Shown: positions 47,982-56,761 of the stretch, piece by piece
How the letters are laid out: each line of letters opens with the position of its first letter
Position numbering within the stretch: the stretch's first letter is position 1
Assembly (NCBI RefSeq): GCF_033096465.1
Contig: NZ_AP028156.1
Span: 1,692,501 to 1,756,500, forward strand
Source of the DNA: Blautia luti
GTDB lineage: Bacteria > Bacillota > Clostridia > Lachnospirales > Lachnospiraceae
DNA length: 64,000 bases
Reading direction: 5' to 3'
Notes under the pieces: model-generated
The model's input: only the letters and a program-made list of their open reading frames with translations
Database searches by the model: none
What the model was told of the DNA's origin: nothing
Position numbers and translations under genes: made by a program

Positions 47982-49541
47982 TTAATCCAATGTTCTACGT
48001 TCCTGTTGGCTGACATAATACTCCACTGCTTCCTGTAAACTGCATCCGGCCCTATGGCTTCGACTTATTACACTGCTTTTATTTATTCCTAATTCCTCAC
48101 AGCATACTTTAAGCGATGGATAAACAGTTCCATGATATTCAAATTCCGGGTTACTTAACATTTTTTTCCTTTTTCTCGTCATAAAATGTGTAAACGATTC
48201 TTCAAGAGAACAATTCTTATCTCGTGCTCTTTGTCTCACACATATATCATCAATACCATATTTTTGACAACATGCCCGGAGACTTCGATATTCTATTCCT
48301 TTAAATGTAAATTTTTGTATTCTTTCGGCAATCATATCTTTATTTTCAATAAAATGCTCCAATGATTCTTCCATAGTACAATTCAATCTATATTTTCTTG
48401 AAGATACACTGTCAGCGTTGACTCCATATTCCAGACAGCATTCTTCCAAAGACCTATAGGTTTTGTCTCTAAAAATAAATACCGCCGGTTGTGTTTCCAT
48501 TCTGGCTTTCTTTATGAAATGATCCAAAGATTCTTCAATGCTGCATTCTGTTGTTTTGGCACGGTTACGCACACTGGAAGCATTAACGCCGTATTCAGCA
48601 CAACATGCTGAAACACTTTTATACCTTTTCCCTTTATAAAAGAATTGCATTTTCGGTGTTTCTGTTTCCTTTTTTTGAATATAATATTTCACAGCTTCTT
48701 CCCATGTACACTTTTTTCGCCAAGCTCTACTGCGTACACTAGATTCATTAATTCCATAGAATTCACAACATTGTCCAAGTGAGATATATTTATTTCCCTC
48801 ATAAAAAAAAGCCTCTTTCGCACGATGCCTTTCTTTAGACATCACCTGATTTTCAGGAATTTCTTCTTTTTTCGTTACTTCTTTTGGCATACAACCTTCC
48901 ATATGAGAGATAATTTCTTCCATAACATCCGCGTGAGGACGTTTCGCTTTAAATACTGCTGAACTTACTGACTTTGGCTTTAATCCATACGCAAGACAAC
49001 ATTCCGTAAAATTTTTGTATTCTTTTCCACGGAATTCAAAGGCTCTTTTCTCTTTAGATTTGATATAATGTGTAATCGCACGTGTAGAAGAAACCCCATT
49101 TTTTTCCATATACAAACGTACTGATATAGGATTTATCTCCAGGTCTTCACAACATTGAGGCAGTGATGGGTATTTCACACCATGATATGTGATTTCATGT
49201 GCCTTTTTCCATTCTATTGCCCGTTCAATCGCTTCCTGTGGTGTGCATTTTCGATTCCACATATCGGTCTTGACAGAATCTTCGTTTAAATCATAAAATT
49301 CGCAGCAGGTCTTAATGCTGGCCCATTTTCGATTTCGGAATATGATCTCTTTACTTTTTTTTAATTCAATAAAATGTGTAATCGCTTCTTCAGTTCTACA
49401 TTTATATTGATTCTGATATGCCATTACGCTACGGTAACATATTCCATAAAAATTACAGCATTTATGCTTACTTTCAAAAGTTCTGCCATTGTACACAAAT
49501 TTGAATTTCTCCATGTAATTTGATCTGATTTTACGTGGCAT
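47982..49541 (-). CDS. Protein of nine tandem CC-containing repeats
   Basis: The protein is 519 residues (start 49541, MPRKIRSNY, with GGAGG 12 nt upstream; 25 further codons are open but run into the upstream terminator). It is built of nine repeats of about 48-60 residues with the pattern F-x-Y/F-x-G-x-x-Y-x-S-L-x3-CC-x-x-YG-I/V-x4-SV-x-x-R, then C-S/T-x-EEA. All nine keep the CC pair. The central part reads like a small helix-turn-helix module, as in NUMOD-type DNA-binding modules of homing endonucleases, but no nuclease domain is present. A DNA-binding or regulatory role in the element is inferred. Confidence 0.75.
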   Translation of the reverse strand: MPRKIRSNYMEKFKFVYNGRTFESKHKCCNFYGICYRSVMAYQNQYKCRTEEAITHFIELKKSKEIIFRNRKWASIKTCCEFYDLNEDSVKTDMWNRKCTPQEAIERAIEWKKAHEITYHGVKYPSLPQCCEDLEINPISVRLYMEKNGVSSTRAITHYIKSKEKRAFEFRGKEYKNFTECCLAYGLKPKSVSSAVFKAKRPHADVMEEIISHMEGCMPKEVTKKEEIPENQVMSKERHRAKEAFFYEGNKYISLGQCCEFYGINESSVRSRAWRKKCTWEEAVKYYIQKKETETPKMQFFYKGKRYKSVSACCAEYGVNASSVRNRAKTTECSIEESLDHFIKKARMETQPAVFIFRDKTYRSLEECCLEYGVNADSVSSRKYRLNCTMEESLEHFIENKDMIAERIQKFTFKGIEYRSLRACCQKYGIDDICVRQRARDKNCSLEESFTHFMTRKRKKMLSNPEFEYHGTVYPSLKVCCEELGINKSSVISRSHRAGCSLQEAVEYYVSQQERRTLD

Positions 49542-49602
49542 AAAAACTTCTTTCCTCCTTTTATCGTGATTGGATCTGATACATGTCAAAACATTTTGCC
49601 AA

Positions 49603-49737
49603 ACAAAAAAAGACACTCCAAGAGTTCATTTTACTCTTTTTGTGTCTTTATCGGTTGATCCGCAGACGCGGTATAAAGTATAAAATTCTGACCTCGTATC
49701 AGAATAAAATTTGTGCGATCTGCCTTGCAAAATGTTC
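49603..49737 (-). ncRNA. Structured leader or small RNA A (promoter plus terminator)
   Basis: The predicted minus-strand transcript begins about 49737 and ends at a strong terminator. It contains TTTGC..GGCAG, a hairpin TTCTGA/TCAGAA, a small GC hairpin CCGC/GCGG and ATCAA before the terminator. Order and several short motifs are shared with the RNA at 57284-57425. It ends 62 nt before the nine-repeat gene, so it is either a free small RNA or an attenuating leader. Confidence 0.5.
49609..49649 (-). terminator. Terminator of RNA A
   Basis: On the minus strand AAAGACAC and AGAGT pair with ACTCT and GTGTCTTT around symmetrical internal mismatches, followed by TTTTTTTGTTT. The outer arms AAAGACAC/GTGTCTTT nearly match those of the terminator at 57290-57326. 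Confidence 0.82.
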
Positions 49738-49743
49738 AATTTT

Positions 49744-49772
49744 ATCGTATCATTCCAGATACTTAATGTCAA
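49744..49772 (-). promoter_or_regulatory. Promoter of RNA A
   Basis: On the minus strand: TTGACA (complement of 49767-49772), a 17-nt spacer and TACGAT (complement of 49744-49749). The promoter of RNA B has the same layout (TTGACG, 17 nt, TACCAT). Confidence 0.6.
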
Positions 49773-49861
49773 TTTCACTACAGGCTTTAAACAGTAGCAG
49801 CTGGGTAGTATTTTACTCGTATTCCTGCGAATACATGCATAAACTGTTGCATTCATGCAAA

Positions 49862-49893
49862 TGCCCCTCCGGTCTTTTCACCGGAAAAGGGCA
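49862..49893 (-). other. Hairpin after the 35-residue peptide gene
   Basis: TGCCC and CCGGT pair with ACCGG and GGGCA around a 6-nt loop, with an asymmetric internal loop. It starts 22 nt after the small ORF's stop. No T run follows, so it may slow transcription or stabilise the 3' end. Confidence 0.5.
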
Positions 49894-49914
49894 CTTACAG
49901 AAGGCTTTTTGTAT

Positions 49915-50022
49915 TCATGTCATACAAAAAATCACATAAATCAAGATTGGAAATGAAACAAACATAAGCCCAAAATCAACAAAGATCAATATCAGCCAAA
50001 GCAACTTTAATTTTTCCTCCAA
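49915..50022 (-). CDS. 35-residue hydrophobic peptide
   Basis: The frame starts at TTG 50022, 7 nt after GGAGG (in CGGAGGATGAGAT). It encodes MEEKLKLLWLILIF followed by a mostly Val/Phe/Leu/Ile segment and ends VIFCMT. The charged N-terminus and single membrane segment are the form of small membrane proteins and of type I toxin peptides. No antisense RNA was identified, so a toxin role is only a possibility. A hairpin follows. Confidence 0.5.
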   Translation of the reverse strand: MEEKLKLLWLILIFVDFGLMFVSFPILIYVIFCMT

Positions 50023-50179
50023 ATCTCATCCTCCGTTTCGAGTATATTTAAGGAATTCCATAAAATCCCTTATACTTAAATAAAAGAGAATTTCAGAGCT
50101 GTTTCTGTAAATATCCCCAAATTTTCACAGGAATTTCATTTTACTGTTAAAGTTACTTTTGTGATATATCAATCTGCTA

Positions 50180-52369
50180 TTATGCGGCCTGTTCTTCCAG
50201 TTCTCGATTCCCAGCCTCCATTAAATCTTCCTCCAGAATTTCAGCAAGCAATTTGTTGCAATACCCAACACCGTTTACACGAACGCCTTTGCTGCGGAGC
50301 TCGTCAATCTCTTTTTTCCTGAGACTCTGACTTTTTACAGCCAGTTTATAATCTTCTTTTGCCAGTTTCTTTTTTAATTGTTTCTGCCATTTTACAAGAA
50401 AATCCCTTGCAAGCTCAATATCTTCATTCTGCTGGTTATAAAAAGTACGTGTCTGCCTTATGGTCCCATCCGGTTCCACTTCAAGCGTATAGTATGCCTC
50501 CGTTGGTTGTTCTGCCTTTCTCAAAAACAGGATATAGGATTCCTGCTGGCTCATTCGTTCATAATAGGTTTCTGTATTATTTACGCAGTGATGCATCAGT
50601 TTTGCTTCATACAAAATGTCATCCACTTTTTCCGGCACAACGATCTGATACTCTTTGTCCGCATATTCATATTTTTTCAAATCCCTGCATATACGATTCA
50701 GACCCGGATACTTCTTTTCCAGCTCTCCGGCTCTTAAAATCAAATCTTTTGCTTCTATCTCTTTTATCATTTCATTATGTCTCTGCATGAGCTTTCGTGC
50801 ACGGTAGATAACAGAATCCTGCACATTCACTCCGACCCGAATTGCCATATTAAGATAATCCTTCCATGTTTTGATCAGGTCTTTCACGGATTCCCCACTT
50901 TCTGCTGCCTGCTTTTCCAGATAATTTTTGATCTGTAAAGGGGCCATACGATCCATAATGAACATAAGATCCGCTGGTTTAAGCTTTTCCCGGCACATCC
51001 ACGAAATCACATCGTCACGGATCAACTTGTTTTGGGCTTTTTCAAGTAATAGCCATTGAAGAAAAATCTCTCCCCCATTGTTTGTACGCAGCCTTTTTAA
51101 GCGGAATCTATCAATTCCCAGTGCTTTTCCAAGGTCTCCGGAATCTTCACAATAGATCTGTGCTTTATTATCCATAATGTCTTCTGCGAGATGATAAAGT
51201 CCTGCTTTAATGAGCCGTTCCAGATAAGGTCTTTCTTTAACCAGTTCAAAAAAACTTACCGGATCTAAATACTTTTTGGTTTTTGCATATTCGTAGAATC
51301 CTGTCCTACGGAATGTCCTGTTTTTAATGCCATACAGTGATTTCCCATAAATATTTCCCATATTATATTTTTCATAGGTCATATAGCCACCGTAACCTGG
51401 ATACAGTGGAACCTGTAATTTACCCTGGATCCAGCGGTTTTCTTTTGTCCAATGATGACGGCCGAAATAATATTCTTTCGTATTTAATTCTTCATCATAC
51501 AGGATTCTCCGGCGCTCAAAGAAAGAATATACTGGTTTTTTATATGAGCTGCTTACTATGAGCATCTGAAGCTGGAATTCTCTCAAAACAAACACATTAT
51601 TTCCACAGGTCTGAAGCAGGTATGCAGTCTCTTTTTGGGTTTCTATATTTTTGGCCCGGCCTAATGCTTTATATTGAATCTGATGTCTGCATTTTGGACA
51701 ATTCCCCACTGCATTATGGTGAGGATGGCTGATTGGAACTTCGCTTTCACACCCACTACAATATCCTGTCTGATCTTTCCTGCGGCTGTAATGATAAAAG
51801 ATAAAATTCTGGGTAATTCCAACTTTTTTCTGCCATCTCAGCCAGTCTTTCGGAATTTTTGGAAGTCTATCCATACACTGATCCCAGCTTGTCAGAATTT
51901 TTTCATATTTCATGCCCAGCCTCCGGTGTCTCTGCTCACGTTGATATACATACAGTGCATAAAAAGCATCGTCATATTCACTTTCAAGATACTTTTGGAT
52001 CAACGCTGTATCCGCCTCTTTCATATAAGAATTTTCCTGATATAACCATTTTGAGAAAATGGTCTTATCCAGCATACTATCTGACCATTTCTTTGTCCGG
52101 TAATCATACCCTTTAAAAATATCGTTCTTTTTATCAATATATAATGTATATACAGGTTTCCGACAGTCCGTGGAAAGATATTCTGCCAGATAAAATGCTA
52201 CTTTTAAAATATTGTTTTCTACTTCTGCACGTAAATATAGCCCTCTCTGATAAATCAGCTGCTCCGTATAGTATCTTTTATCTCTTACTGGCACATCTTC
52301 TTTTGCAAGTTTTATCAGTTCATCCGTAGCTTCCAGCAATTTCATATTACGCAATTCTTTTTTATTCAT
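50180..52369 (-). CDS. PcfJ-like protein, copy 1
   Basis: The protein is 729 residues from MNKKELRN (GGAGAGG upstream). A zinc-ribbon-like segment near 210-240 has CSGCE and CPKCRH. The C-terminal PcfJ hallmark is DILYEAKLMHHCVNNTETYYERM, then YTLEVEPDGTIRQTRTFYNQQNEDI. PcfJ is encoded on conjugative elements such as pCF10; its function is not established. A second, clearly related copy lies directly upstream, so this is a tandem duplication that has diverged. Confidence 0.85.
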   Translation of the reverse strand: MNKKELRNMKLLEATDELIKLAKEDVPVRDKRYYTEQLIYQRGLYLRAEVENNILKVAFYLAEYLSTDCRKPVYTLYIDKKNDIFKGYDYRTKKWSDSMLDKTIFSKWLYQENSYMKEADTALIQKYLESEYDDAFYALYVYQREQRHRRLGMKYEKILTSWDQCMDRLPKIPKDWLRWQKKVGITQNFIFYHYSRRKDQTGYCSGCESEVPISHPHHNAVGNCPKCRHQIQYKALGRAKNIETQKETAYLLQTCGNNVFVLREFQLQMLIVSSSYKKPVYSFFERRRILYDEELNTKEYYFGRHHWTKENRWIQGKLQVPLYPGYGGYMTYEKYNMGNIYGKSLYGIKNRTFRRTGFYEYAKTKKYLDPVSFFELVKERPYLERLIKAGLYHLAEDIMDNKAQIYCEDSGDLGKALGIDRFRLKRLRTNNGGEIFLQWLLLEKAQNKLIRDDVISWMCREKLKPADLMFIMDRMAPLQIKNYLEKQAAESGESVKDLIKTWKDYLNMAIRVGVNVQDSVIYRARKLMQRHNEMIKEIEAKDLILRAGELEKKYPGLNRICRDLKKYEYADKEYQIVVPEKVDDILYEAKLMHHCVNNTETYYERMSQQESYILFLRKAEQPTEAYYTLEVEPDGTIRQTRTFYNQQNEDIELARDFLVKWQKQLKKKLAKEDYKLAVKSQSLRKKEIDELRSKGVRVNGVGYCNKLLAEILEEDLMEAGNRELEEQAA

Positions 52370-52471
52370 TTCCGTCCTCTCCTTCATTTTTTGCTGCATA
52401 TAATGTCATTTTCTCTTTTCTGCTCAAATGCAGCCGGGGAACTCCCTGCCGCATCCATTTTATTTTTTTAT

Positions 52472-54664
52472 TTACGCCGCTATTTCAGTAGGGCTTTCTT
52501 CGTTTTCTGCCGATTCCACTGGTAGGTCCATTAAATCTTTCTCTAAAAGATCAGCCAGAAGTTCCCCAGCAAATGTTCCGCCATGGACAACTACATGCTT
52601 ATCACGTATCTCCTGATAGTTCTGCCGCCTGAGCTTCCTGCTTTCTTCTGTGCTCTTACGATCTTTTTGGGTTAATCGTTTCTGAATTTCCTTCTGCCAC
52701 AATGTTAAAAAAGAAGTCACTTTATCAATGTCCTTATTTTGACGATTAAATTCCGCACGTTTTTGCCGGATAGTTCCATCTGGTTCAACTTCCAGTGTAT
52801 AAAACGGTACTTTCGGATTCTCTTTTTCCCGCAAAAACAGGATATAGCTTTCCTTTGAAACGATCCGGTCAAAATAAGTATCCGTTTTATTTACACAGTG
52901 ATGAAGCGTATCACCTTCATATAGGATGTCATCGATACTCTTTGGCGCAATAACCTGATATTCACCGTCACTGAACTCATATTTTTCTTTCAAATCAATG
53001 AGATGTTTCTGAAATCCGACATACTTTTCTTCCAGTTCCCTGCGTCGGATTCCGCGTTTCATTTCTTCTATCTTCAAAACCGCCTCTTTATGGCGCAGTT
53101 GAAGATCTCTGGTACGGTAAATAATGGAATCATGTATATCCATTCCCAGTCTTTTTGCCATAGAAAGATAATCGTTCCACACCTGCAGCACATGGCTGAT
53201 ATCATCCCCGGATTTTTCTGATTGTTTCACAAGATAATGTCGAATCTGGCAGATGCTCATCTGATCCAGAACAAACTTCAGGTCGTTTGGTTCAAATCCT
53301 TCTTTTACCATCCAGCATATTTCTTCATCCCCGATTGTTTTTCCTGTACTCTTTTCAAGTTGCAGCCATTTAAGTTCTTTTACCCCGCCATTCATATCTC
53401 GGAGTCTTCGAAACTCTTTCTTATCTACGGACAGGAATTCTGTTGGTTTTCTGCCTTTTCTTTTTATTGCATCTGCTGCCCTGTGGTCCAGTACATCATC
53501 AACTAACTGGAAAAGCCCCGCTTTTACAATCTGTTCCAGTACCGGGTATGTCTTCCACAGGTAAAGATATTTTCCCGGATCTATCTTTTTCTGACCAAGG
53601 GCGTACTCACGCAGACCTGTTTCTTTTAATTCATGCCTGGACAGATCCGACAGGGTATATGGATAAACCATTCCTTTATATTGACTGTCACAGCAAGTAT
53701 AATACCAAGAACTTCTACACGAAATCCAACGCATTTCCCGTTGTTTGAACAGATCATAAACGAAATTGGAAATTTCCTCTCCATTTGCAGAGAAGATTCT
53801 TCTCTGCTCTTCATGGCAGGTAGTTTCGCAATCTGTATAGCCGCCCTTTTTATACCACGTTCTGGCATGAAAGATCCGGAGCACAAAACCAGAAGTCTTG
53901 CGTCTCCTCTGGATAAGATAGACTCTGTACCACTTTGTACAAAATCTTCCAGACTTTCCCACAGAACGAAAAGTAATCGGTTGTCCACACACATTGCACT
54001 GTCCTTTCTGGTTATATTTGGGTGAGCGGATAGGAACATGTTTTTTGCAATGTGTACAGTATCCTTCTGTAGCACCATTTTTCTGATACTTGTAGAAGAT
54101 ATAGTGTTCCGTAATTCCATATTTTGAAACCCATCCGATCCAGTTCTTAGGCAGTCCAGATACAGTTTTCATCACCTGGTCCCATGAATCTGTAAGTTTT
54201 TTATCATGACGTATCCTTTGTTCTTTACGGATATTCGCCTGAAACTCTTCCAGTGCCCGGATTGCAGGCTGCATTGTCTTTAAATATTTTTGGATGACCT
54301 TTGTATCACAGTCATTTACATAGATGTTGCCAAGATTAATCCTTACATCCCATAAGATACTTTCAAGAAGTGCCTTTCTCCATTTTTTTAATTTTTCATC
54401 ATAGGTTATAAACCGTCTCTCTTTTCTGCTGATAAACAGACGGTACCTTGGAAAGTTTATATTCTTCTCAATATCCGTTACGGCAAACAGATACACTTTT
54501 AAAATTCCTTTTTCTACTGCTGCCCGACAATACATCCGATATTTTCCGGGTTCACCCCTTTGTTTCTCCAGTGTACTCAAAGATATTTCCGTTTTCTTTG
54601 CATCGGCGATATGTCTGTTCATCACTTTTAATGGTTTTAACTCCATCAACCTCTTTTTTCTCAT
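52472..54664 (-). CDS. PcfJ-like protein, copy 2
   Basis: The product is 730 residues with the same layout as its neighbour: zinc-ribbon-like CTHCKKH and CNVCGQ near 200-235, then the PcfJ C-terminal region DILYEGDTLHHCVNKTDTYFDRI and YTLEVEPDGTIRQKRAEFNRQNKDI. Its ATG overlaps the stop of the upstream gene (ATGA), showing coupling. The two copies share most motif positions but differ widely elsewhere, arguing for an old duplication. Confidence 0.85.
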   Translation of the reverse strand: MRKKRLMELKPLKVMNRHIADAKKTEISLSTLEKQRGEPGKYRMYCRAAVEKGILKVYLFAVTDIEKNINFPRYRLFISRKERRFITYDEKLKKWRKALLESILWDVRINLGNIYVNDCDTKVIQKYLKTMQPAIRALEEFQANIRKEQRIRHDKKLTDSWDQVMKTVSGLPKNWIGWVSKYGITEHYIFYKYQKNGATEGYCTHCKKHVPIRSPKYNQKGQCNVCGQPITFRSVGKSGRFCTKWYRVYLIQRRRKTSGFVLRIFHARTWYKKGGYTDCETTCHEEQRRIFSANGEEISNFVYDLFKQREMRWISCRSSWYYTCCDSQYKGMVYPYTLSDLSRHELKETGLREYALGQKKIDPGKYLYLWKTYPVLEQIVKAGLFQLVDDVLDHRAADAIKRKGRKPTEFLSVDKKEFRRLRDMNGGVKELKWLQLEKSTGKTIGDEEICWMVKEGFEPNDLKFVLDQMSICQIRHYLVKQSEKSGDDISHVLQVWNDYLSMAKRLGMDIHDSIIYRTRDLQLRHKEAVLKIEEMKRGIRRRELEEKYVGFQKHLIDLKEKYEFSDGEYQVIAPKSIDDILYEGDTLHHCVNKTDTYFDRIVSKESYILFLREKENPKVPFYTLEVEPDGTIRQKRAEFNRQNKDIDKVTSFLTLWQKEIQKRLTQKDRKSTEESRKLRRQNYQEIRDKHVVVHGGTFAGELLADLLEKDLMDLPVESAENEESPTEIAA

Positions 54665-55203
54665 AACTCCACCAGCTTTCCAGTCACATCAATCCATGCT
54701 TCCTCCGGATATTTCTGACCATCGATACAGATGACCCCAATTTCCAGGATCTGGCTGTTGCCAGGCTGCTCCTTTAAAAGTAACAGTAAATCGCCCTTTT
54801 GTCCTTTGGCTTTGGGGGATTTTCCACGTACAATACAAAATCCGTTGCAGCTGGTCCCGCTTTCTTTTGCAACATGGGAGTTCCATTTCCGGTTTGGATA
54901 TTTCGACATGTAAGCAGCTCCGTGTAATAACAGGCTTCTCAATTCAATTTTCTTTAACAGGCGCATCTTTGTGCAGGAGATTTTTGAATCTTCTCCATCT
55001 TCATCCAAATCCCCTGATGCATCTACTATGTAATACACGGAATTTTTCCAATTCGGATAATAGCAGAGACAATCCAGTGGGTTTTCTGCACAATGAAATC
55101 CATTTTGTCTACAGTTTGCTTTTTCCGTTTCATTTATGCCATACTCCTGAAACTGAAAGCCCCGACATTTCAAATCCTTTTGAAATCCTTTATATGCGAT
55201 CAT
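54661..55203 (-). CDS. Element-associated protein resembling DUF7666
   Basis: The protein is 180 residues from MIAYKGFQKDLKCRGF (AAGGAG 6 nt upstream). Conserved-looking features are the N-terminal YKGF, QFQEYG, GFHCAENPLDCLCYYP and the later YIVDASGDLDEDGEDSKISCTKMRLLKKI. This pattern is seen in phage and element proteins called DUF7666. The GFHCAENP segment recurs in such proteins, but no activity is known. It is coupled to the second PcfJ copy. Confidence 0.6.
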   Translation of the reverse strand: MIAYKGFQKDLKCRGFQFQEYGINETEKANCRQNGFHCAENPLDCLCYYPNWKNSVYYIVDASGDLDEDGEDSKISCTKMRLLKKIELRSLLLHGAAYMSKYPNRKWNSHVAKESGTSCNGFCIVRGKSPKAKGQKGDLLLLLKEQPGNSQILEIGVICIDGQKYPEEAWIDVTGKLVEL

Positions 55204-55214
55204 ATCTTTCTCCT

Positions 55215-55934
55215 TCAACTCTCTTTCGGCTGCATCATGTCAAACAAGGACATCTGCCCGGAATCTTTTGATTTTTTCCTGCTGATATGCTTTTCTTCCT
55301 GCTCCGCTGCTTCTTTGGGATGCACCTCGGAATCTTTCTTTGTCCCCTGGTTTTTCGGTATTGTTTTCGTTCTCTTATTTACCGAATCCCATTCCTTTTG
55401 AATCTTTTTCTTTTCTTCCTGCTCTTTTTCTGCTATTTCTTTTTCATCATCTTTCGCATAATATTCAAGTACCCAGGGAAAAACCTGGTCGTCGGAGAGT
55501 GCCAGGCCTGTATTGGCCCGAATGCCGTTCTCTCCCTTTTTTTTCGCTTCCTCCAGTGCAATGTTATAGGCTTTTTGCGTCACGTAATCCAAACATCTCT
55601 GAAGCATCTTATGTTTTTTTAACACCTGTGCATCTAAAGCAGAATCCGTTTTGGCAAGATTTACGAGATACTGTCCTATGATGTCTGCAAAGCCTGCATC
55701 CTTTAAGGCAAACATTTCTGCACGCAGTTTTTCAGACGCATTCGCAAACTTTCTTTCCTCAATCGGTATATCAACCAGCCGGTAGCGGCTGCCTTGAATA
55801 AATTCCTCTGTCTGTTTTTTGGAAACTGCATGTGCTTTGGCAAGTTCCCGCACACCATCCATATTCCCGCTCTGGCGGTAATACAATGCTGCTGTATTTA
55901 ATTCTTCTGCAGTTTTTATGATCTCATTTAACAT
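55215..55934 (-). CDS. PcfK/AcrIIA9-like protein
   Basis: The protein is 239 residues from MLNEIIKTAEEL. The central part KMLQRCLDYVTQKAYNIALEEAKKKG, then LALSDDQVFPWVLEYYAKDDEKE, fits the PcfK-like family (a CLDYV-type helix, then a V/I-x-W-x-x-YY-x-DD motif). A highly charged tail ends QMSLFDMM. PcfK-like proteins include AcrIIA9, an inhibitor of type II-A Cas9, so an anti-CRISPR role is possible but not shown. It is close to PcfJ genes, as on conjugative elements. Confidence 0.62.
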   Translation of the reverse strand: MLNEIIKTAEELNTAALYYRQSGNMDGVRELAKAHAVSKKQTEEFIQGSRYRLVDIPIEERKFANASEKLRAEMFALKDAGFADIIGQYLVNLAKTDSALDAQVLKKHKMLQRCLDYVTQKAYNIALEEAKKKGENGIRANTGLALSDDQVFPWVLEYYAKDDEKEIAEKEQEEKKKIQKEWDSVNKRTKTIPKNQGTKKDSEVHPKEAAEQEEKHISRKKSKDSGQMSLFDMMQPKES

Positions 55935-56001
55935 AATCGGTCCCTTCTTTCCTGATAAAAACATGAGGCAGAAGAAAAAATCTCCTGCCTCTGCCTGCTT
56001 T

Positions 56002-56415
56002 TTATGCCGCATTCATTTTCTGTTCAGCCGCTTCCATTTCTTTTTCTACTTCCAATGCAATCCTGCGTCTCTCTGCATCATCAGAATCCAAAAGGCTGAT
56101 CATTTCCAGTACAATACGGCGAACCCATTCATTTTCCTCCCATCCTGCACAGATCTGACGGGCTTTTTCCGTCAGTTCCTTCCAGTCAGCATCTTCCAGA
56201 TCCCTGCCACGATATTCTTTATAGAAAGAATAAATTTCTTTCATGGCTTTCGGTGCCTGAATCTTTGCCGCTTCATCCAAATTGGAGAGGAGTCCCATCA
56301 GCATGGGATGGTTTTTATATTTTTCAATCAAAGGACGGATACCGGTCTGAATTTTACCCGTATAAAGTCCTAAAAAATCATTAAATATTCCTGCAATCAA
56401 TTTCTGATCTGTCAT
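56002..56415 (-). CDS. Element protein of unknown function (137 residues)
   Basis: A soluble, helical, acidic protein. AAGGAAGGA lies before the ATG, and the start overlaps the upstream gene by 35 nt. Features are MTDQKLIAGIFNDFL, YKNHPMLMGLLSNLDEAAK and a Glu/Ala-rich C-terminal helix. I do not recognise the family. Position suggests an accessory role together with the PcfK-like protein that follows. Confidence 0.65.
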   Translation of the reverse strand: MTDQKLIAGIFNDFLGLYTGKIQTGIRPLIEKYKNHPMLMGLLSNLDEAAKIQAPKAMKEIYSFYKEYRGRDLEDADWKELTEKARQICAGWEENEWVRRIVLEMISLLDSDDAERRRIALEVEKEMEAAEQKMNAA

Positions 56416-56716
56416 TCGTTTCCTTCCTTTCTGTTAATTTTCTTACTCTGCGCCTGACCGTAGATGGAAAACACTGAAATGCTTCCGATACTGCATCCTG
56501 GCTGTATCCCTGATCAAGAAGAGCCTTCATAGCCGCTGCCATTTCTGATTCCTTGAGCTTTTTTATGGACGGTTTCCGAACTTTCTTTTTCAGTATTTTC
56601 CGGCAAAGCGGATGATCTGGTCCGTATTCGTACATTGTGCTGGCTTCCGCTGCATTCAAATTGCACAGGATTGCAATCAGCAGACAGTAATATCCCTTAT
56701 ATTCGTCGTCTTTCAT
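56381..56716 (-). CDS. Small element protein with helix-turn-helix-like C-terminal part
   Basis: The product is 111 residues. The N-terminal half (YYCLLIAILCNLNAAEASTM) is hydrophobic-helical. The second half has a basic stretch (KKKVRKPSIKKLK) and DQGYSQDAVSEAFQCFPSTVRRRVRKL, which looks like a helix-turn-helix of the resolvase/sigma region 4 kind. A DNA-binding role is inferred from this pattern only. Confidence 0.6.
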   Translation of the reverse strand: MKDDEYKGYYCLLIAILCNLNAAEASTMYEYGPDHPLCRKILKKKVRKPSIKKLKESEMAAAMKALLDQGYSQDAVSEAFQCFPSTVRRRVRKLTERKETNDRSEIDCRNI

Positions 56717-56761
56717 GCCGCACCACCTTTATTGCCTGGTTTTTAAATGTACATCTTTACT

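Noticed and set aside
49626..49856. 76-residue minus-strand frame across RNA A
   Set aside because: It spans promoter and leader of RNA A, lacks a ribosome site and matches no family I know.
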